This document shows, one piece after another, positions 1 through 9,135 of a DNA stretch of 64,000 nucleotides. The position numbers and the translations under genes were made by a program. The stretch lies in the NCBI GenBank assembly GCA_963716215.1, contig OY970298.1:558001-622000 (forward strand), read 5' to 3'. The stretch comes from JACVRW01 sp963716215 (GTDB taxonomy: Bacteria > Actinomycetota > Thermoleophilia > Solirubrobacterales > Thermoleophilaceae). The notes below the pieces were generated by a model that was not told the DNA's origin, searched no databases, and saw nothing but the letters and a program-made list of their open reading frames with translations. Numbering within the stretch: the first letter of the stretch is position 1; the number at the start of each line of letters is the position of its first letter.

Positions 1-917
1 GCAGCCGGTCACGGTGCCGTCCCGCTTGGCCGTGAGCGTGATGTGGTTGATCTGGTCGCGGCCGTGGTGGCTCGTGCTCATGTGCTCCGAGCGCGTCTCG
101 GTCCACTTGACCGGGCGCCCGAGGCGCCGCGACAGCGCGAGGATGAGCGCCTCCTCGGCGTACACCTGCAGCTTCGCGCCGAAGCCACCACCGACGTCGG
201 GGGCGACCACGCGCAGCTTGTCCTCCGGCACGGCGAGCATCCCGGAGAGCACGAAGCGCGCGATGTGCGGGACCTGGGTCGTCGAGTAGAGCGTGAGCTT
301 GTCACCGCGGGCCTCGGCGACCGAGCAGCGCGGCTCGATCGGGGCTCCGGAGGTGCGGTGGTTCACGTAGCGCGCCTCGACGGTCACGTCCGCTTCGCCC
401 GCGGCGGCCTCGAAGTCGCCGCCGGCGAGCGCCCACTCGTGGGTCTTGTTAGTGCCGAACTCCTCCCACACGAGCGGCGCGCCGTCCTCCAGCGCGGCCT
501 CGGGCTCGACCACAGGTGGCTTTGGGTCGTACTCGACGATCACGTCCTCGGCCGCGTCCACCGCCGCGGCGCGGCTGGTGGCGACGACCACTGCGACCGG
601 GTCGCCAACGTGCTTGACCTGACCGCGCTTGAGCGGCCAGTGCTCGGGCGTCTTGATCTCCACACCGGGCGGCGCCCACACCATCGGGATCGGCCCGGCG
701 AAGTCGTCCGCCATGTCCTCGCCCGTGAGCACCGCGACCACCCCGGCGCCCTCCTTGGCCGCGGAGGTGTCGATCGAGGTGATCGCCGCGTGCGCCTCGG
801 GCGAGCGCACCACGATCGCGTGGAGCGTCCCTGGCAGGTTGATGTCCTCGGTGTAGCGCCCCCGCCCGGTGATCATGCGGGGGTCCTCCTTGCGCTTCAG
901 CGACGTTCCGACGGAGG

Positions 918-921
<4 letters not shown>
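1..921 (-). CDS. Molybdenum hydroxylase large subunit (CoxL/xanthine dehydrogenase family), partial
   Basis: This frame starts at an ATG and reads open to the window edge, giving 307 residues of a protein normally about 780 long. It begins TSVGTSLKRKEDPRMITGRG and continues with GRYTEDINLPG, PVAVVVATS, VEARYVNH and the GGFGAK loop, which is the aldehyde oxidase/xanthine dehydrogenase N-terminal domain and the start of the molybdopterin-binding domain. The subunit would carry the Mo cofactor and hydroxylate a small substrate or oxidise CO. The start ATG overlaps the stop of the upstream [2Fe-2S] subunit by 4 bp (ATGA), so the two are co-translated. The active-site loop that separates true CO dehydrogenase (AYXCSFR) from other family members lies outside the window, so the substrate cannot be assigned. 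Confidence 0.93.
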
Positions 922-1397
<476 letters not shown>

Positions 1398-1507
1398 GGC
1401 TCTCTCCCCTCTGTCGCCCTCTCCTGCGCCGGCATGCTAGTCCCCGCCGCAAGCCGGCGGGAGGGTGCAAAGCCGGCAATGGCGAAGAGATAGCCTCCTC
1501 CGTTCCC

Positions 1508-2383
1508 ATGGACCCCAAGACTCAGGACTTCGACTTCGAGGGCCACCGGCTCGTCTACGACGAGTACGGCCGCGGAACGCGCGTCGTGGTGCTGCTCCCG
1601 GGCCTGCTGTTCTCGCGCAAGATGCACCGCCCGCTGGCCGAGACGCTGGCCGAGCGCGGGCACCGGGTGATCTGCCTCGACCCGCTCGGCCACGGCGATT
1701 CCGACCGCCCACCCGAGATGTTCAACTACTCGATGACCGCCTTCGGTCGCCAGGCGATCGCGCTGCTCGACCACCTGCAGGTGAAGCAGGCGGTGATGGG
1801 CGGCACCTCGTTGGGCGCCAACGCCACGCTCGAGGCCGCGGCCGCCGCCCCCGAGCGCGTGCGGGGTCTGCTGGTCGAGATGCCGGTGCTCGACAACGCG
1901 CTGCTCGGCTGCGCCCTCGCCTTCACGCCGTTGCTGGTCGGGCTGACCTTCGGGGCGCCGGTCGCACGTGCCGCCGGAAGCGTGGCGCGGCTCGTGCCCC
2001 GCACCGGCTCGCTGCTGCCCGACATGACGCTCGACTGGGTGAGCCAGGACCCCAAGCCCTCGGCGTCGGTGCTCCAGGGCCTGTTCTTCGGCCGGGTCGC
2101 GCCGCCGTCAGAGGAGCGGCGCAGGATCAAGCAGGAGACGCTCGTGATCGGCCACTACCGCGATCCGATCCACCCGTTCTCCGACTCCGACATGCTCGTG
2201 CGCGAGCTGCCGAACGCGCGCCTGGTGCAGGCGTCGTCTGTGCTGGAGCTGAGGCTGACGCCCGAACGGCTGACCGGAGAGATCGTGGAGTTCGTGGAAC
2301 GCTGCTTCAAGCCGAAGGCGCGGAGCGGCGGCCGCCGCAGGACGACGTCGGCAACGCGCCGCGGGGCGCACCGGGCTAGCTAG
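1508..2383 (+). CDS. Alpha/beta-fold hydrolase
   Basis: A 291-residue protein of the alpha/beta hydrolase fold. VVVLLPGLLFSRKMHRPLA is the strand-3/oxyanion region. CLDPLGHGDSDRPPEM is the typical loop after strand 4. GGTSLGAN, near residues 97-104, is the nucleophile elbow with Ser in GxSxG. Family knowledge suggests an esterase, lipase, epoxide hydrolase or haloperoxidase-like enzyme, but nothing fixes the substrate. The C-terminus is basic (KPKARSGGRRR). The ATG at 1508 is used because homologous sequence begins right after it (FDFEGHRLVYDEYG). The gene is divergent from the molybdenum hydroxylase genes. No clear Shine-Dalgarno precedes it. Confidence 0.88.
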   Translation: MDPKTQDFDFEGHRLVYDEYGRGTRVVVLLPGLLFSRKMHRPLAETLAERGHRVICLDPLGHGDSDRPPEMFNYSMTAFGRQAIALLDHLQVKQAVMGGTSLGANATLEAAAAAPERVRGLLVEMPVLDNALLGCALAFTPLLVGLTFGAPVARAAGSVARLVPRTGSLLPDMTLDWVSQDPKPSASVLQGLFFGRVAPPSEERRRIKQETLVIGHYRDPIHPFSDSDMLVRELPNARLVQASSVLELRLTPERLTGEIVEFVERCFKPKARSGGRRRTTSATRRGAHRAS

Positions 2384-2395
2384 CCTTCCGCCGCG

Positions 2396-3121
2396 ATGTC
2401 CCATCGCAGGGAGCAGAAAGAGGCGTTGCGGCGCGAGCGCGAGAAGCGTGAGGCCGAGGCGCGCGCATCGGCGCAGCGCAAGCGCATGGTGGGCATCGGA
2501 GGCGGTGCCATCGTGGCGATCGCGGCGATCGCGATCTTGGTGATGGTGGCCACGGGAAGCGGCGGGGACGACGGCGGCGGGTCGGTCAAGGGCTCGGGCG
2601 ACACGTTCCCGTCCGGCGGCTCGGTCCCCGAGCAGAAGCAGTTCGACCTCGCTCCGGCGGCCGAGGCGGCCGGCTGCGAGCTGGAGTCGAACAAGGCGCC
2701 CTCGCGCGACCACATCCAGGACCCAGCGGAGAAGGTGAACTACCCGCAGAACCCGCCGACCAGCGGCAAGCACTTCGCCGTCCCCGCCGAGGACGGCCTC
2801 TACAACTCGGCGGCGCCCCCCGACACGGCGCTCGTCCACTCGCTCGAGCACGGCCGGGTGATCATCTGGGTCAAGCCGGACCTGCCGCGCGAGGCACGCG
2901 AGCAGATCCGCGCCATGTTCGACGAGGACACCTACCAAATGATCGTCGTGCAGCGGCCGAACATGCCCTTCGCGGTCGCGGCGACCGCATGGAACGCCGA
3001 CCCCACGCCGCTGGGCACCGGGCGCACGCTCGGCTGCCCGCAGTGGAACCCGGACGTGATCGACGCGCTGCGCGCCTTCCGCGACGAGCACCGCTCGAAC
3101 GGCCCCGAGCCGATCCCGTAG
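2396..3121 (+). CDS. DUF3105 membrane-anchored protein
   Basis: A 241-residue protein. A very basic, helical N-terminus (residues 1-30, rich in Arg/Lys/Glu) precedes one membrane segment (about 33-52, IGGGAIVAIAAIAILVMVA). The rest is a Gly/Asp linker and an outside domain. The outer domain has the DUF3105 hallmarks: YPQNPPTSGKH, GLYNSAAPP and LVHSLEHGRVIIW, followed by a run ending near GCPQW. The function of DUF3105 is not established. The conserved His/Glu/Cys residues could bind a metal, but that is speculation. It begins 12 bp after the hydrolase, in the same direction, so the two may be co-transcribed. Confidence 0.85.
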   Translation: MSHRREQKEALRREREKREAEARASAQRKRMVGIGGGAIVAIAAIAILVMVATGSGGDDGGGSVKGSGDTFPSGGSVPEQKQFDLAPAAEAAGCELESNKAPSRDHIQDPAEKVNYPQNPPTSGKHFAVPAEDGLYNSAAPPDTALVHSLEHGRVIIWVKPDLPREAREQIRAMFDEDTYQMIVVQRPNMPFAVAATAWNADPTPLGTGRTLGCPQWNPDVIDALRAFRDEHRSNGPEPIP

Positions 3122-3206
3122 CCCCGGGCGCCACCGACCAGAACGCCCAACTGCACGGGATCTTGCAACGCCGCATCGGCGCTGCTGGCACCGTGTTCCA
3201 GACCTA

Positions 3207-4856
3207 GTGAGGCTGCTCGTCACAGCGGCGGCGATGTTCTGCGCCCTGGTCGTCCTCCCCGCCTCCGCGGGGGCCAGCTCGGGCAAGGCCTTCGACTTCG
3301 AGCTCGCTCCGAGGGCCATCACGACCGATGCGTCCGCCGCCTCGGGGCGGGTCCTCTCGCGGCCTCTGGCCACCGGCCGGCGCTTCAACCTCGTCGGCAT
3401 GCGCTGGCGCGGGCGGGCCGAGCCGGCGATCGGCGTGCGGGTGCGGCGACCCGGGCGCGGGTGGAGTCGCTGGCAGGCGATCGACGCGCACGCCGACCAC
3501 AACCCCGACCCCCGCTCGGGCGAGCCGCTGGCGGCCGCCTCCGACCCGCTCTGGGTGGGGTCCGCGGACGCCGTCCAGTACCGGATGAGCCGGCGCGTGG
3601 ACGGACTGCGACTGCATTTCGTGAACGTCGGCCGGCGCGCGCGTGCGCGGGTCCGTGCCGCACAGGCGGCCGAGCCCGCGTTCGTCAGCCGCGCCGCGTG
3701 GGGCGCATCCCAGTGCCGGCCACGCGAGGCACCCCTGTACGGGACCGTGAAGGCCGTCCAGGTGCACCACACGGTCTCGCTCAACGACTACTCGCCCGCC
3801 GAGGGCCCGGCGATCGTGCTCGCCGTGTGCCGCTACCACCGCAACTCGAACGGCTGGAACGACATCGGCTACAACGCGCTGGTCGACAAGTACGGCGTGC
3901 TCTACGAGGGTCGCGCCGGCGGGCTCGATCGCGCCGTCGTCGGGGCGCAGGCGCAGGGCTTCAACTCGGAGACCGCCGGTATCGCGAGCATCGGCGACCA
4001 CACCACCGTGGCGGCCACGCCGGAGACGCTCTCCGCCCTCGCGAACTACATCGGCTGGAAGCTCGGCGTGCACCTCCAGCCGCTGTCGGGGAAGGTGACG
4101 CTCACGAGCACCGGCGGGTCGGCCAGTCGTTACGGCGCCGGCAGGAAGGTCACGCTCGACCGCGTGATCGGGCATCGCGACACGGGCCGGACCGCGTGCC
4201 CGGGCGAGCTGCTCTACGCCCAGCTCGACGACCTGCGCACCATGGTGGCCACCGGGGTCGGCGTCGTCCCCACCTCTACGGCGCGGCTGAGCGCGTCGCT
4301 CGCGGACTACTCGATCGACTTCGGCCAGCCGGTGCCGGTGACAGGGCTGCTGTCCGGCCCCGACGGCCTGGCGCTCGCCGCCGCCGAGGTGGAGGTTCAG
4401 ACCAACGCGGACGGGCGCTGGATCACCTCTGAACGCCTGATCACCGCGGCCGACGGGACCTTCGCCGGCGAGCTGCGACCACGCAAGCGGATGTACGTGC
4501 GACTGCGCTATCCCGGCCACGCGGAGGTGCGCGGCGCCTACTCGTCGCGGCTGCTGCTGCGCCTGCGGCCGGTGATCGCGCTGCGCCGGCCGGCGAGCCG
4601 CGGCAGCGCCGGAGCGCGAGTGCGGGTGCAGGGCAGCGTGGGACCGCGCAAGCCGCGCTTGCACCTGATGCTCCAGCAGCGCGTGCGCGGGCACTTCCGC
4701 ACGGTCGGCGTGAAGGCGGTGCGTGCCCGCAAGGGACGCTTCGCGACGTCGTTCGTGCCGGCCTTCCGAGCGACCTACCGCTACGCCGTCGTGGCGAAGT
4801 CGGACGACGACACCGACCGCGGCTCCACCGGCTGGCGGACGCTGCGCGTGCGCTGA
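3207..4856 (+). CDS. Secreted PGRP-type N-acetylmuramoyl-L-alanine amidase
   Basis: A 549-residue exported protein with a GTG start. Residues 1-25 form a signal peptide (LLVTAAAMFCALVVLPASAG). An N-terminal beta-rich region of about 150 residues is followed by a PGRP/amidase_2 domain (about 150-350). This contains SRAAWGASQC, VQVHHTVS with a metal-binding His, DIGYNALVDKYGVLYEGR and VIGHRDTGRTACPGEL with the second His and the family Cys. It should cleave the amide bond between muramic acid and the stem peptide in peptidoglycan outside the cell. The C-terminal 200 residues look like beta-sandwich modules for wall or polymer binding. It stands alone after DUF3105 and ends 16 bp before the convergent sugar transferase gene. 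Confidence 0.9.
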   Translation: MRLLVTAAAMFCALVVLPASAGASSGKAFDFELAPRAITTDASAASGRVLSRPLATGRRFNLVGMRWRGRAEPAIGVRVRRPGRGWSRWQAIDAHADHNPDPRSGEPLAAASDPLWVGSADAVQYRMSRRVDGLRLHFVNVGRRARARVRAAQAAEPAFVSRAAWGASQCRPREAPLYGTVKAVQVHHTVSLNDYSPAEGPAIVLAVCRYHRNSNGWNDIGYNALVDKYGVLYEGRAGGLDRAVVGAQAQGFNSETAGIASIGDHTTVAATPETLSALANYIGWKLGVHLQPLSGKVTLTSTGGSASRYGAGRKVTLDRVIGHRDTGRTACPGELLYAQLDDLRTMVATGVGVVPTSTARLSASLADYSIDFGQPVPVTGLLSGPDGLALAAAEVEVQTNADGRWITSERLITAADGTFAGELRPRKRMYVRLRYPGHAEVRGAYSSRLLLRLRPVIALRRPASRGSAGARVRVQGSVGPRKPRLHLMLQQRVRGHFRTVGVKAVRARKGRFATSFVPAFRATYRYAVVAKSDDDTDRGSTGWRTLRVR

Positions 4857-4872
4857 GACCCCCTTAGCGGCG

Positions 4873-5466
4873 CTACCAGCCCTGCTTGAGATCGTCCGAG
4901 TAGAGCCCGTGCCCCGTCACCAGCATCCGCGCGGTGCGCGCCAGGATGCGCAGATCGAGCCAGAGCGAGCGGTGCTCCACGTACCAGACGTCCAGCTCGA
5001 TTCGCTCGGGCCACGGCAGCGACGTGCGCCCGTTGACCTGGGCCCAGCCGGTGATACCCGGCTTCACCTCGAGCCGGCGGCGCTGGCGGTCGGTGTAGCG
5101 GTCCACCTGCTCCTGAACGGTCGGGCGCGGACCCACTAGCGCCATCTCGCCCTTGAGCACGTTGACCAGGTTGGGCAGCTCGTCGAGCGAGAAACGCCGC
5201 AGCAGGCGACCCGTCCGCGTGATGCGCGTATCGCCCTCCACGACGTAGACGCCTGCGCCCATTGACTCCGCCCCGCGCACCATCGTGCGCAGCTTCCACA
5301 GCTCGAAGGGCCGCCCGTCGCGCCCGACCCGGCGCTGGCGGTAGAAGACCGGGCCCCTGCTCTCGACCTTGATCAGGACGGCCGCCAGCGCCAGCACCGG
5401 GGTGGCCACCGCCAGCACGAGGCTGGCCACGGCCAGGTCGAGAGCACGGCTAGCGTTCCGCGTCAC
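4873..5466 (-). CDS. Initiating sugar-phosphate transferase (bacterial sugar transferase family)
   Basis: A 197-residue short-form polyprenyl-phosphate hexose-1-phosphate transferase. It has one N-terminal membrane helix (LDLAVASLVLAVATPVLAL), then SRGPVFYRQRRVGRDG, the KLRTM segment, SLDELPNLVNVLKGEM, LVGPRP and PGITGWAQVNGR. These are the conserved blocks of the catalytic domain shared by WbaP, PglC and ExoY. It would load the first sugar phosphate onto undecaprenyl phosphate at the cytoplasmic face, starting a repeat unit. The GTG start lies 2 bp from the start of the divergent glycosyltransferase, so each promoter must sit inside the other gene. Both starts fit their families well. Confidence 0.93.
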   Translation of the reverse strand: MTRNASRALDLAVASLVLAVATPVLALAAVLIKVESRGPVFYRQRRVGRDGRPFELWKLRTMVRGAESMGAGVYVVEGDTRITRTGRLLRRFSLDELPNLVNVLKGEMALVGPRPTVQEQVDRYTDRQRRRLEVKPGITGWAQVNGRTSLPWPERIELDVWYVEHRSLWLDLRILARTARMLVTGHGLYSDDLKQGW

Positions 5467-5468
5467 CG

Positions 5469-6614
5469 ATGCAGATCCTCTACCTGCACCAGTTCTTCAT
5501 CACCCGCGCGGGAGTTGGGGGCACGCGTTCGTACGAGTTCGCGCGCCGCTTCGTCGCGAGTGGGCACCGAGTGCGGATGGTAACCGCCGGCACGGGCCGC
5601 AGCTCGGTCGACGGCATCGACGTCGTGGGCGTGCCCGGGGCCTACTCGGACTACATGAGCGCCACGGCCTCCTCCAACCGCGAGCGCATGCTGGCGTTCA
5701 GCCGCTTCGCGGTCGGCGCCTCCGTGGCGGCGATGCGTGGCCCGCGGCCGGATGTGATCTACGCGACCTCGCCGCCGCTCACGATCGCGCTGCCGGCGCT
5801 GGCGGCCGCCGCGCGCTGGCGCGCCCCACTCGTGTTCGAGGTGCGCGATCTCTGGCCGGAGGCGCCGATCCAGATGGGGGCGCTCGGCAACCCGCGGCTC
5901 CAGCGCGCGGCGCGGGCGCTCGAGCGGCGCGTGTACCGCCGCGCGCGGCGGGTGATCGCGCTGTCGCCGGGGATCCAGGACGGCGTGATCGCCACCGGGG
6001 TGGCGCCCGAGCGGGTCGTGCTCGTGCCGAACGCCTCCGACCTGGACTTGTTCAGGCCCTCGCCGCCCGTCACCGGCGAGCGCTTCGTCGTCAGCTACTT
6101 CGGCACGATGGGCGAGGCCAACGACCTGACGGCCGCGATCGAGGCGGCCAGGCTGCTCCCCGACGTGAGCTTCGTGCTGATGGGCGATGGCAAGCACCGC
6201 GCGGAGCTCGAGCGGACCGCCCCGCCGAACGTCGAGTTCCCCGGCGCGGCCTCCGGCAAGGCCGAGGTGGCGGCACTGGCGGCGCGCTCCGGCGCCTGCC
6301 TGACCTTCTTCAAGGACGTGCCCGTGCTGGCCACCAACTCGCCCAACAAGCTGTTCGACACGTTCGCCGCGGGCCGGCCAGCGGTAGTGAACATGGACGG
6401 CTGGATGCGACAGCTCGTGGAGGACAACGACGCCGGGGTGTACGTGCCGGCCGGGGACGCCGGCGAGCTGGCCCGGCGGCTGGCTTGGCTGCGCGACCAC
6501 CCCGAGGAGGGCGAGCGCATGGGGCGCAACGGACGGGCGTTGGCCGAGCGGGAGTTCGACCGCGACCGGCTGGCAGCACGCGCGCTCGAGGTGCTCGAGG
6601 AGGCGGCGCGCTGA
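5469..6614 (+). CDS. Glycosyltransferase family 4 (WbuB-like)
   Basis: A 381-residue GT-B glycosyltransferase. The N-terminus QILYLHQFFITRAGVGGTRS is the standard opening of WbuB/GT4 enzymes and fixes the ATG. VFEVRDLWPEAPIQMG and the linker VIALSPGIQDGVI are followed by the nucleotide-sugar half: VVSYFGTMG, FVLMGDGKHRAEL, and VLATNSPNKLFDTFAAGRP with its Glu/Asp-rich continuation. It adds a sugar to a lipid-linked oligosaccharide on the inner face of the membrane, and probably works right after the divergent sugar-phosphate transferase. The stop TGA is shared with the CTG start of the next gene. Confidence 0.93.
   Translation: MQILYLHQFFITRAGVGGTRSYEFARRFVASGHRVRMVTAGTGRSSVDGIDVVGVPGAYSDYMSATASSNRERMLAFSRFAVGASVAAMRGPRPDVIYATSPPLTIALPALAAAARWRAPLVFEVRDLWPEAPIQMGALGNPRLQRAARALERRVYRRARRVIALSPGIQDGVIATGVAPERVVLVPNASDLDLFRPSPPVTGERFVVSYFGTMGEANDLTAAIEAARLLPDVSFVLMGDGKHRAELERTAPPNVEFPGAASGKAEVAALAARSGACLTFFKDVPVLATNSPNKLFDTFAAGRPAVVNMDGWMRQLVEDNDAGVYVPAGDAGELARRLAWLRDHPEEGERMGRNGRALAEREFDRDRLAARALEVLEEAAR
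6598..6603 (+). promoter_or_regulatory. Shine-Dalgarno deciding a CTG start
   Basis: A perfect AGGAGG lies inside the end of the preceding glycosyltransferase gene, 7 nt before CTG at 6611. No ATG, GTG or TTG exists in that frame for many codons upstream, and the next GTG (6632) would cut into the first conserved strand. The site therefore supports CTG as the real initiation codon. Confidence 0.75.
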
Positions 6615-7558
6615 CCGCACTGTCCTACTGCGTGGTGAACACCAACGGCCGCGACTGGCTGCTGGCCTGCCTGGCCGCGATCGAGCGCACCCACCCGCCG
6701 GGCGTGTCCTACGAAACGCTGGTGCTCGACAACGCCTCCGACGACGGCTCCGCCGCCGCGGTCCGCGACGCCTTCCCGGCGGCGCGCCTGGTCGCGCTCG
6801 AGCGACGAGCGGGCAAGGCGGAGAACGACTCGCGCCTGCTGCGCGAGGCGCGCGGGGAGCTCTGCCTTCTGCTCAACGAGGACACCGAGCTGCGCGAGGG
6901 GGCCACGCGGGCGCTGCTCGACGCGCTGGAGGACGACCCGCAAGCGGCGGCCGCCGGGGGCCAGCTGCTGACCAGCGACGGCAAGCCGACCGCGTGCGCC
7001 TGGCGGCTACCCAACGCCGGCTGGGCGCTGGCCGGCGCGTTCTTCATGCACGACAGCTACGCGGTGCAGAGCCGCGGCGACTCGGTGCGCAAGGTCGGCT
7101 GGGTGCAGTCGAGCGCCATGCTCGTGCGCCGCGAGGCGGCCGAGCAGATCGACTGGTTCGATCCGGCCTTCTTCGTCTACTCCGACGAGACGGACTTCTG
7201 CAAGCGGCTGCGCGACGCCGGCTGGCGCGTCTTGTTCGTCCCGACTGCCGAGGCAGTCCATCACGACCAGCTGTCCACCGACACGGCAGCGATGCGCCGC
7301 CGCGTGGTTGAGTTTCACCGCGGGCGCGACCTCTACTTCCGCAAGCACCGCATGCCGGTCACGCGCATGCTCTGGCGGGTGTGCTGGACCTGGGCCTACC
7401 TGGTGCGCGCCGCCGCTGCGACCGTCCTTCCCGGCCACAGCCCGCGCCGCTACCTGGCCCACGCGCGCCAGCAACTGGACCCGAGCCACGGCGAGGGGCT
7501 GCGGGAGAGCGCGGAGGAGTACAACCGCCGCCGCGCCGACGGCCTGCGCCCGGAATAG
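6611..7558 (+). CDS. Glycosyltransferase family 2, CTG start
   Basis: A 315-residue GT-A enzyme. It begins TALSYCVVNTNGRD, has ETLVLDNASDDGSAAAV, LCLLLNEDTELREG as the Asp-containing metal motif, and GWVQSSAMLVRREA and FFVYSDETDFCKRLRDAGW as the acceptor/base region. A membrane-associated C-terminus follows (LWRVCWTWAYLVRAAAATVL). This pattern matches rhamnosyl/galactosyl-type transferases of polysaccharide clusters. The start is CTG at 6611, overlapping the upstream TGA (CTGA) and preceded by a perfect AGGAGG at 7-nt spacing. The nearest conventional codons would delete the conserved first strand. It sits between the GT4 and the O-antigen ligase-like gene on one strand. Confidence 0.9.
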   Translation: MTALSYCVVNTNGRDWLLACLAAIERTHPPGVSYETLVLDNASDDGSAAAVRDAFPAARLVALERRAGKAENDSRLLREARGELCLLLNEDTELREGATRALLDALEDDPQAAAAGGQLLTSDGKPTACAWRLPNAGWALAGAFFMHDSYAVQSRGDSVRKVGWVQSSAMLVRREAAEQIDWFDPAFFVYSDETDFCKRLRDAGWRVLFVPTAEAVHHDQLSTDTAAMRRRVVEFHRGRDLYFRKHRMPVTRMLWRVCWTWAYLVRAAAATVLPGHSPRRYLAHARQQLDPSHGEGLRESAEEYNRRRADGLRPE

Positions 7559-7582
7559 CCTGCCCCCGGGTAACGGCTCCGC

Positions 7583-7602
7583 GCGCAGCCGGCCGAGCCG
7601 GC
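7583..7602 (+). repeat. 20-bp GC palindromic repeat, copy 1
   Basis: The 20-mer GCGCAGCCGGCCGAGCCGGC lies in the 68-bp gap before the O-antigen ligase-like gene. The same 20 bases occur inverted at 11768-11787, also in a gene gap. It can fold (GCCGGC arms) and may end transcripts, but no T-run follows. Confidence 0.6.
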
Positions 7603-7626
7603 CGCTTGCGGCTAAGGTGCGCCCCG

Positions 7627-9135
7627 GTGGAGCACGCTGACACCGCCCAACTGGCCGCGGTCGGCGGCGCGCTCGGCTCTGTGCTGGTCCTGCTCGCACG
7701 CGGGCGGCTGACGTTGCTGGCCGGCCTGCTGGCGCTGGCGACCGCCGAGGCGGGGCTGGCGCTGTCACTCGGCGACGCGTCGTTCGACAAGCTCTCCAGC
7801 GCGGCTGGGGCCGCGGCGGCGGTCGCCGGGATGCTGGCCCTCGGCGCGGCTGCCGCGCTGCTGGCGTGGCGTCCCGCGCTCGTGTCGGTGGCTGTGCTGC
7901 TGGTCGCGCCGTTCCGCCCTCCGATCGACTTCGACAGCTCGAACCGCTTCCTGGTGTCGATCGCCGAGGACGGTCGCCTGGGCCGGCTACTCCCGCTCTA
8001 CTTCGTCCTGGCGGCGGCCGCCGTCGCGCTCGGGTGGCGAGCGCTGCGGGGGCGCCCGGTGCGCGCCCTCCCGCCCGCGATCGCGCTGCCGGCGGCTGCG
8101 TTCTTCGCGCTGGCGTTCGTGTCGCTGCTGTGGGCCGACGACCTGGAGGCCGGCACCAACCTGCTGGCGTTCTTCACGCTCCCGTTCGCCGCGCTGCTCG
8201 CCACGGTCGCGCGGGCCGACTTCCCCGATTTCGTGCCGCGCGCGCTGGCGGCCGTCGCGCTCGGCCTGGCGTCCGTGTTCGCGGTGGTCGGGCTGTACCA
8301 GGTGGCCACCCACAAGCTGTTCTTCTACGCGCCCAACCTGGCCGTCTCCAACGCGAACACCGACTACTTCCGAGTGACTTCCTTGTTCGGCGACCCGAGC
8401 CTCTACGGTCGCCACGTGGTGCTCGGCATCGGCGTGGCGCTGGCGCTGCTGGCGGCCAACCGCTGGCGCACGTGGCCGCTGATCGGCCTGGTCGTGTTGA
8501 TGTGGGCGGGGCTGCTGTTCTCTTACTCCCAGTCGAGCATGGCTGCGCTGCTGCTGGTCACGCTCGCGCTCGGCTTCGCCACCGGCGACCGGCGCGTTCG
8601 CATGGCCGTGGGCGGGCTGGCCGTGGTGGCCGCGCTGGGGGTCGTGGCCTTCGTGGCGGTGCAGGCCATCGACGGCGAGTCGCTGCGGCAGATCACGAGC
8701 GACCGCACCGAACGGGTCGAGGACACCGTGCGCGTGATCGAGGACGACCCGCTGCTCGGGGTCGGCATCGGCGGCCAGCCCCGCGCCAGCCGTGAGCTGG
8801 CCGGCAGCGACCGGCCGGCCCCCAACTTCGTGTCGCACACGACGCCGCTGACGGTGGCCGCGGAGCTGGGCGTGGTCGGCGTCGTCCTGTACGCGTGGCT
8901 GCTCGTGGGCGGCGTGCGTGTGATCGAGCAGGTGCGGCGCCGCGACCTGGCCTTCGGCCTGGCGCTGGGCGCCTCGTTCCTGGCCCTGTTCGTGCACGCG
9001 CTCTTCTACAGCGGCTTCCTCGAGGACCCGATCACCTGGGTCGTGCTGGCGGTCGGCGCCGGGTGGCTGTCCTGGCAGCAGGCTCTCCGAAGTCCGGCCG
9101 AGCGCTCCCAAGAGCGCGCGGAAGCAACCGCATGA
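7627..9135 (+). CDS. O-antigen ligase/polymerase (Wzy/WaaL)-like membrane protein
   Basis: A 502-residue polytopic protein with about 12 hydrophobic helices. A large loop (about residues 340-400) contains ERVEDTVRVIEDDPLLGVG and the GIGGQPRASRELAG stretch. LWADDLEAGTNLLAFF, TSLFGDPSLYGRHVVLG and FVSHTTPLTVAAELGVVGVV match the O-antigen ligase family. Such enzymes polymerise lipid-linked repeat units or transfer them to an acceptor on the outer face of the membrane. Whether it polymerises or ligates cannot be told from sequence. The GTG at 7627 is chosen because upstream sequence is not conserved and no earlier start follows the previous gene. Its stop overlaps the next ATG by 4 bp. Confidence 0.88.
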   Translation: MEHADTAQLAAVGGALGSVLVLLARGRLTLLAGLLALATAEAGLALSLGDASFDKLSSAAGAAAAVAGMLALGAAAALLAWRPALVSVAVLLVAPFRPPIDFDSSNRFLVSIAEDGRLGRLLPLYFVLAAAAVALGWRALRGRPVRALPPAIALPAAAFFALAFVSLLWADDLEAGTNLLAFFTLPFAALLATVARADFPDFVPRALAAVALGLASVFAVVGLYQVATHKLFFYAPNLAVSNANTDYFRVTSLFGDPSLYGRHVVLGIGVALALLAANRWRTWPLIGLVVLMWAGLLFSYSQSSMAALLLVTLALGFATGDRRVRMAVGGLAVVAALGVVAFVAVQAIDGESLRQITSDRTERVEDTVRVIEDDPLLGVGIGGQPRASRELAGSDRPAPNFVSHTTPLTVAAELGVVGVVLYAWLLVGGVRVIEQVRRRDLAFGLALGASFLALFVHALFYSGFLEDPITWVVLAVGAGWLSWQQALRSPAERSQERAEATA

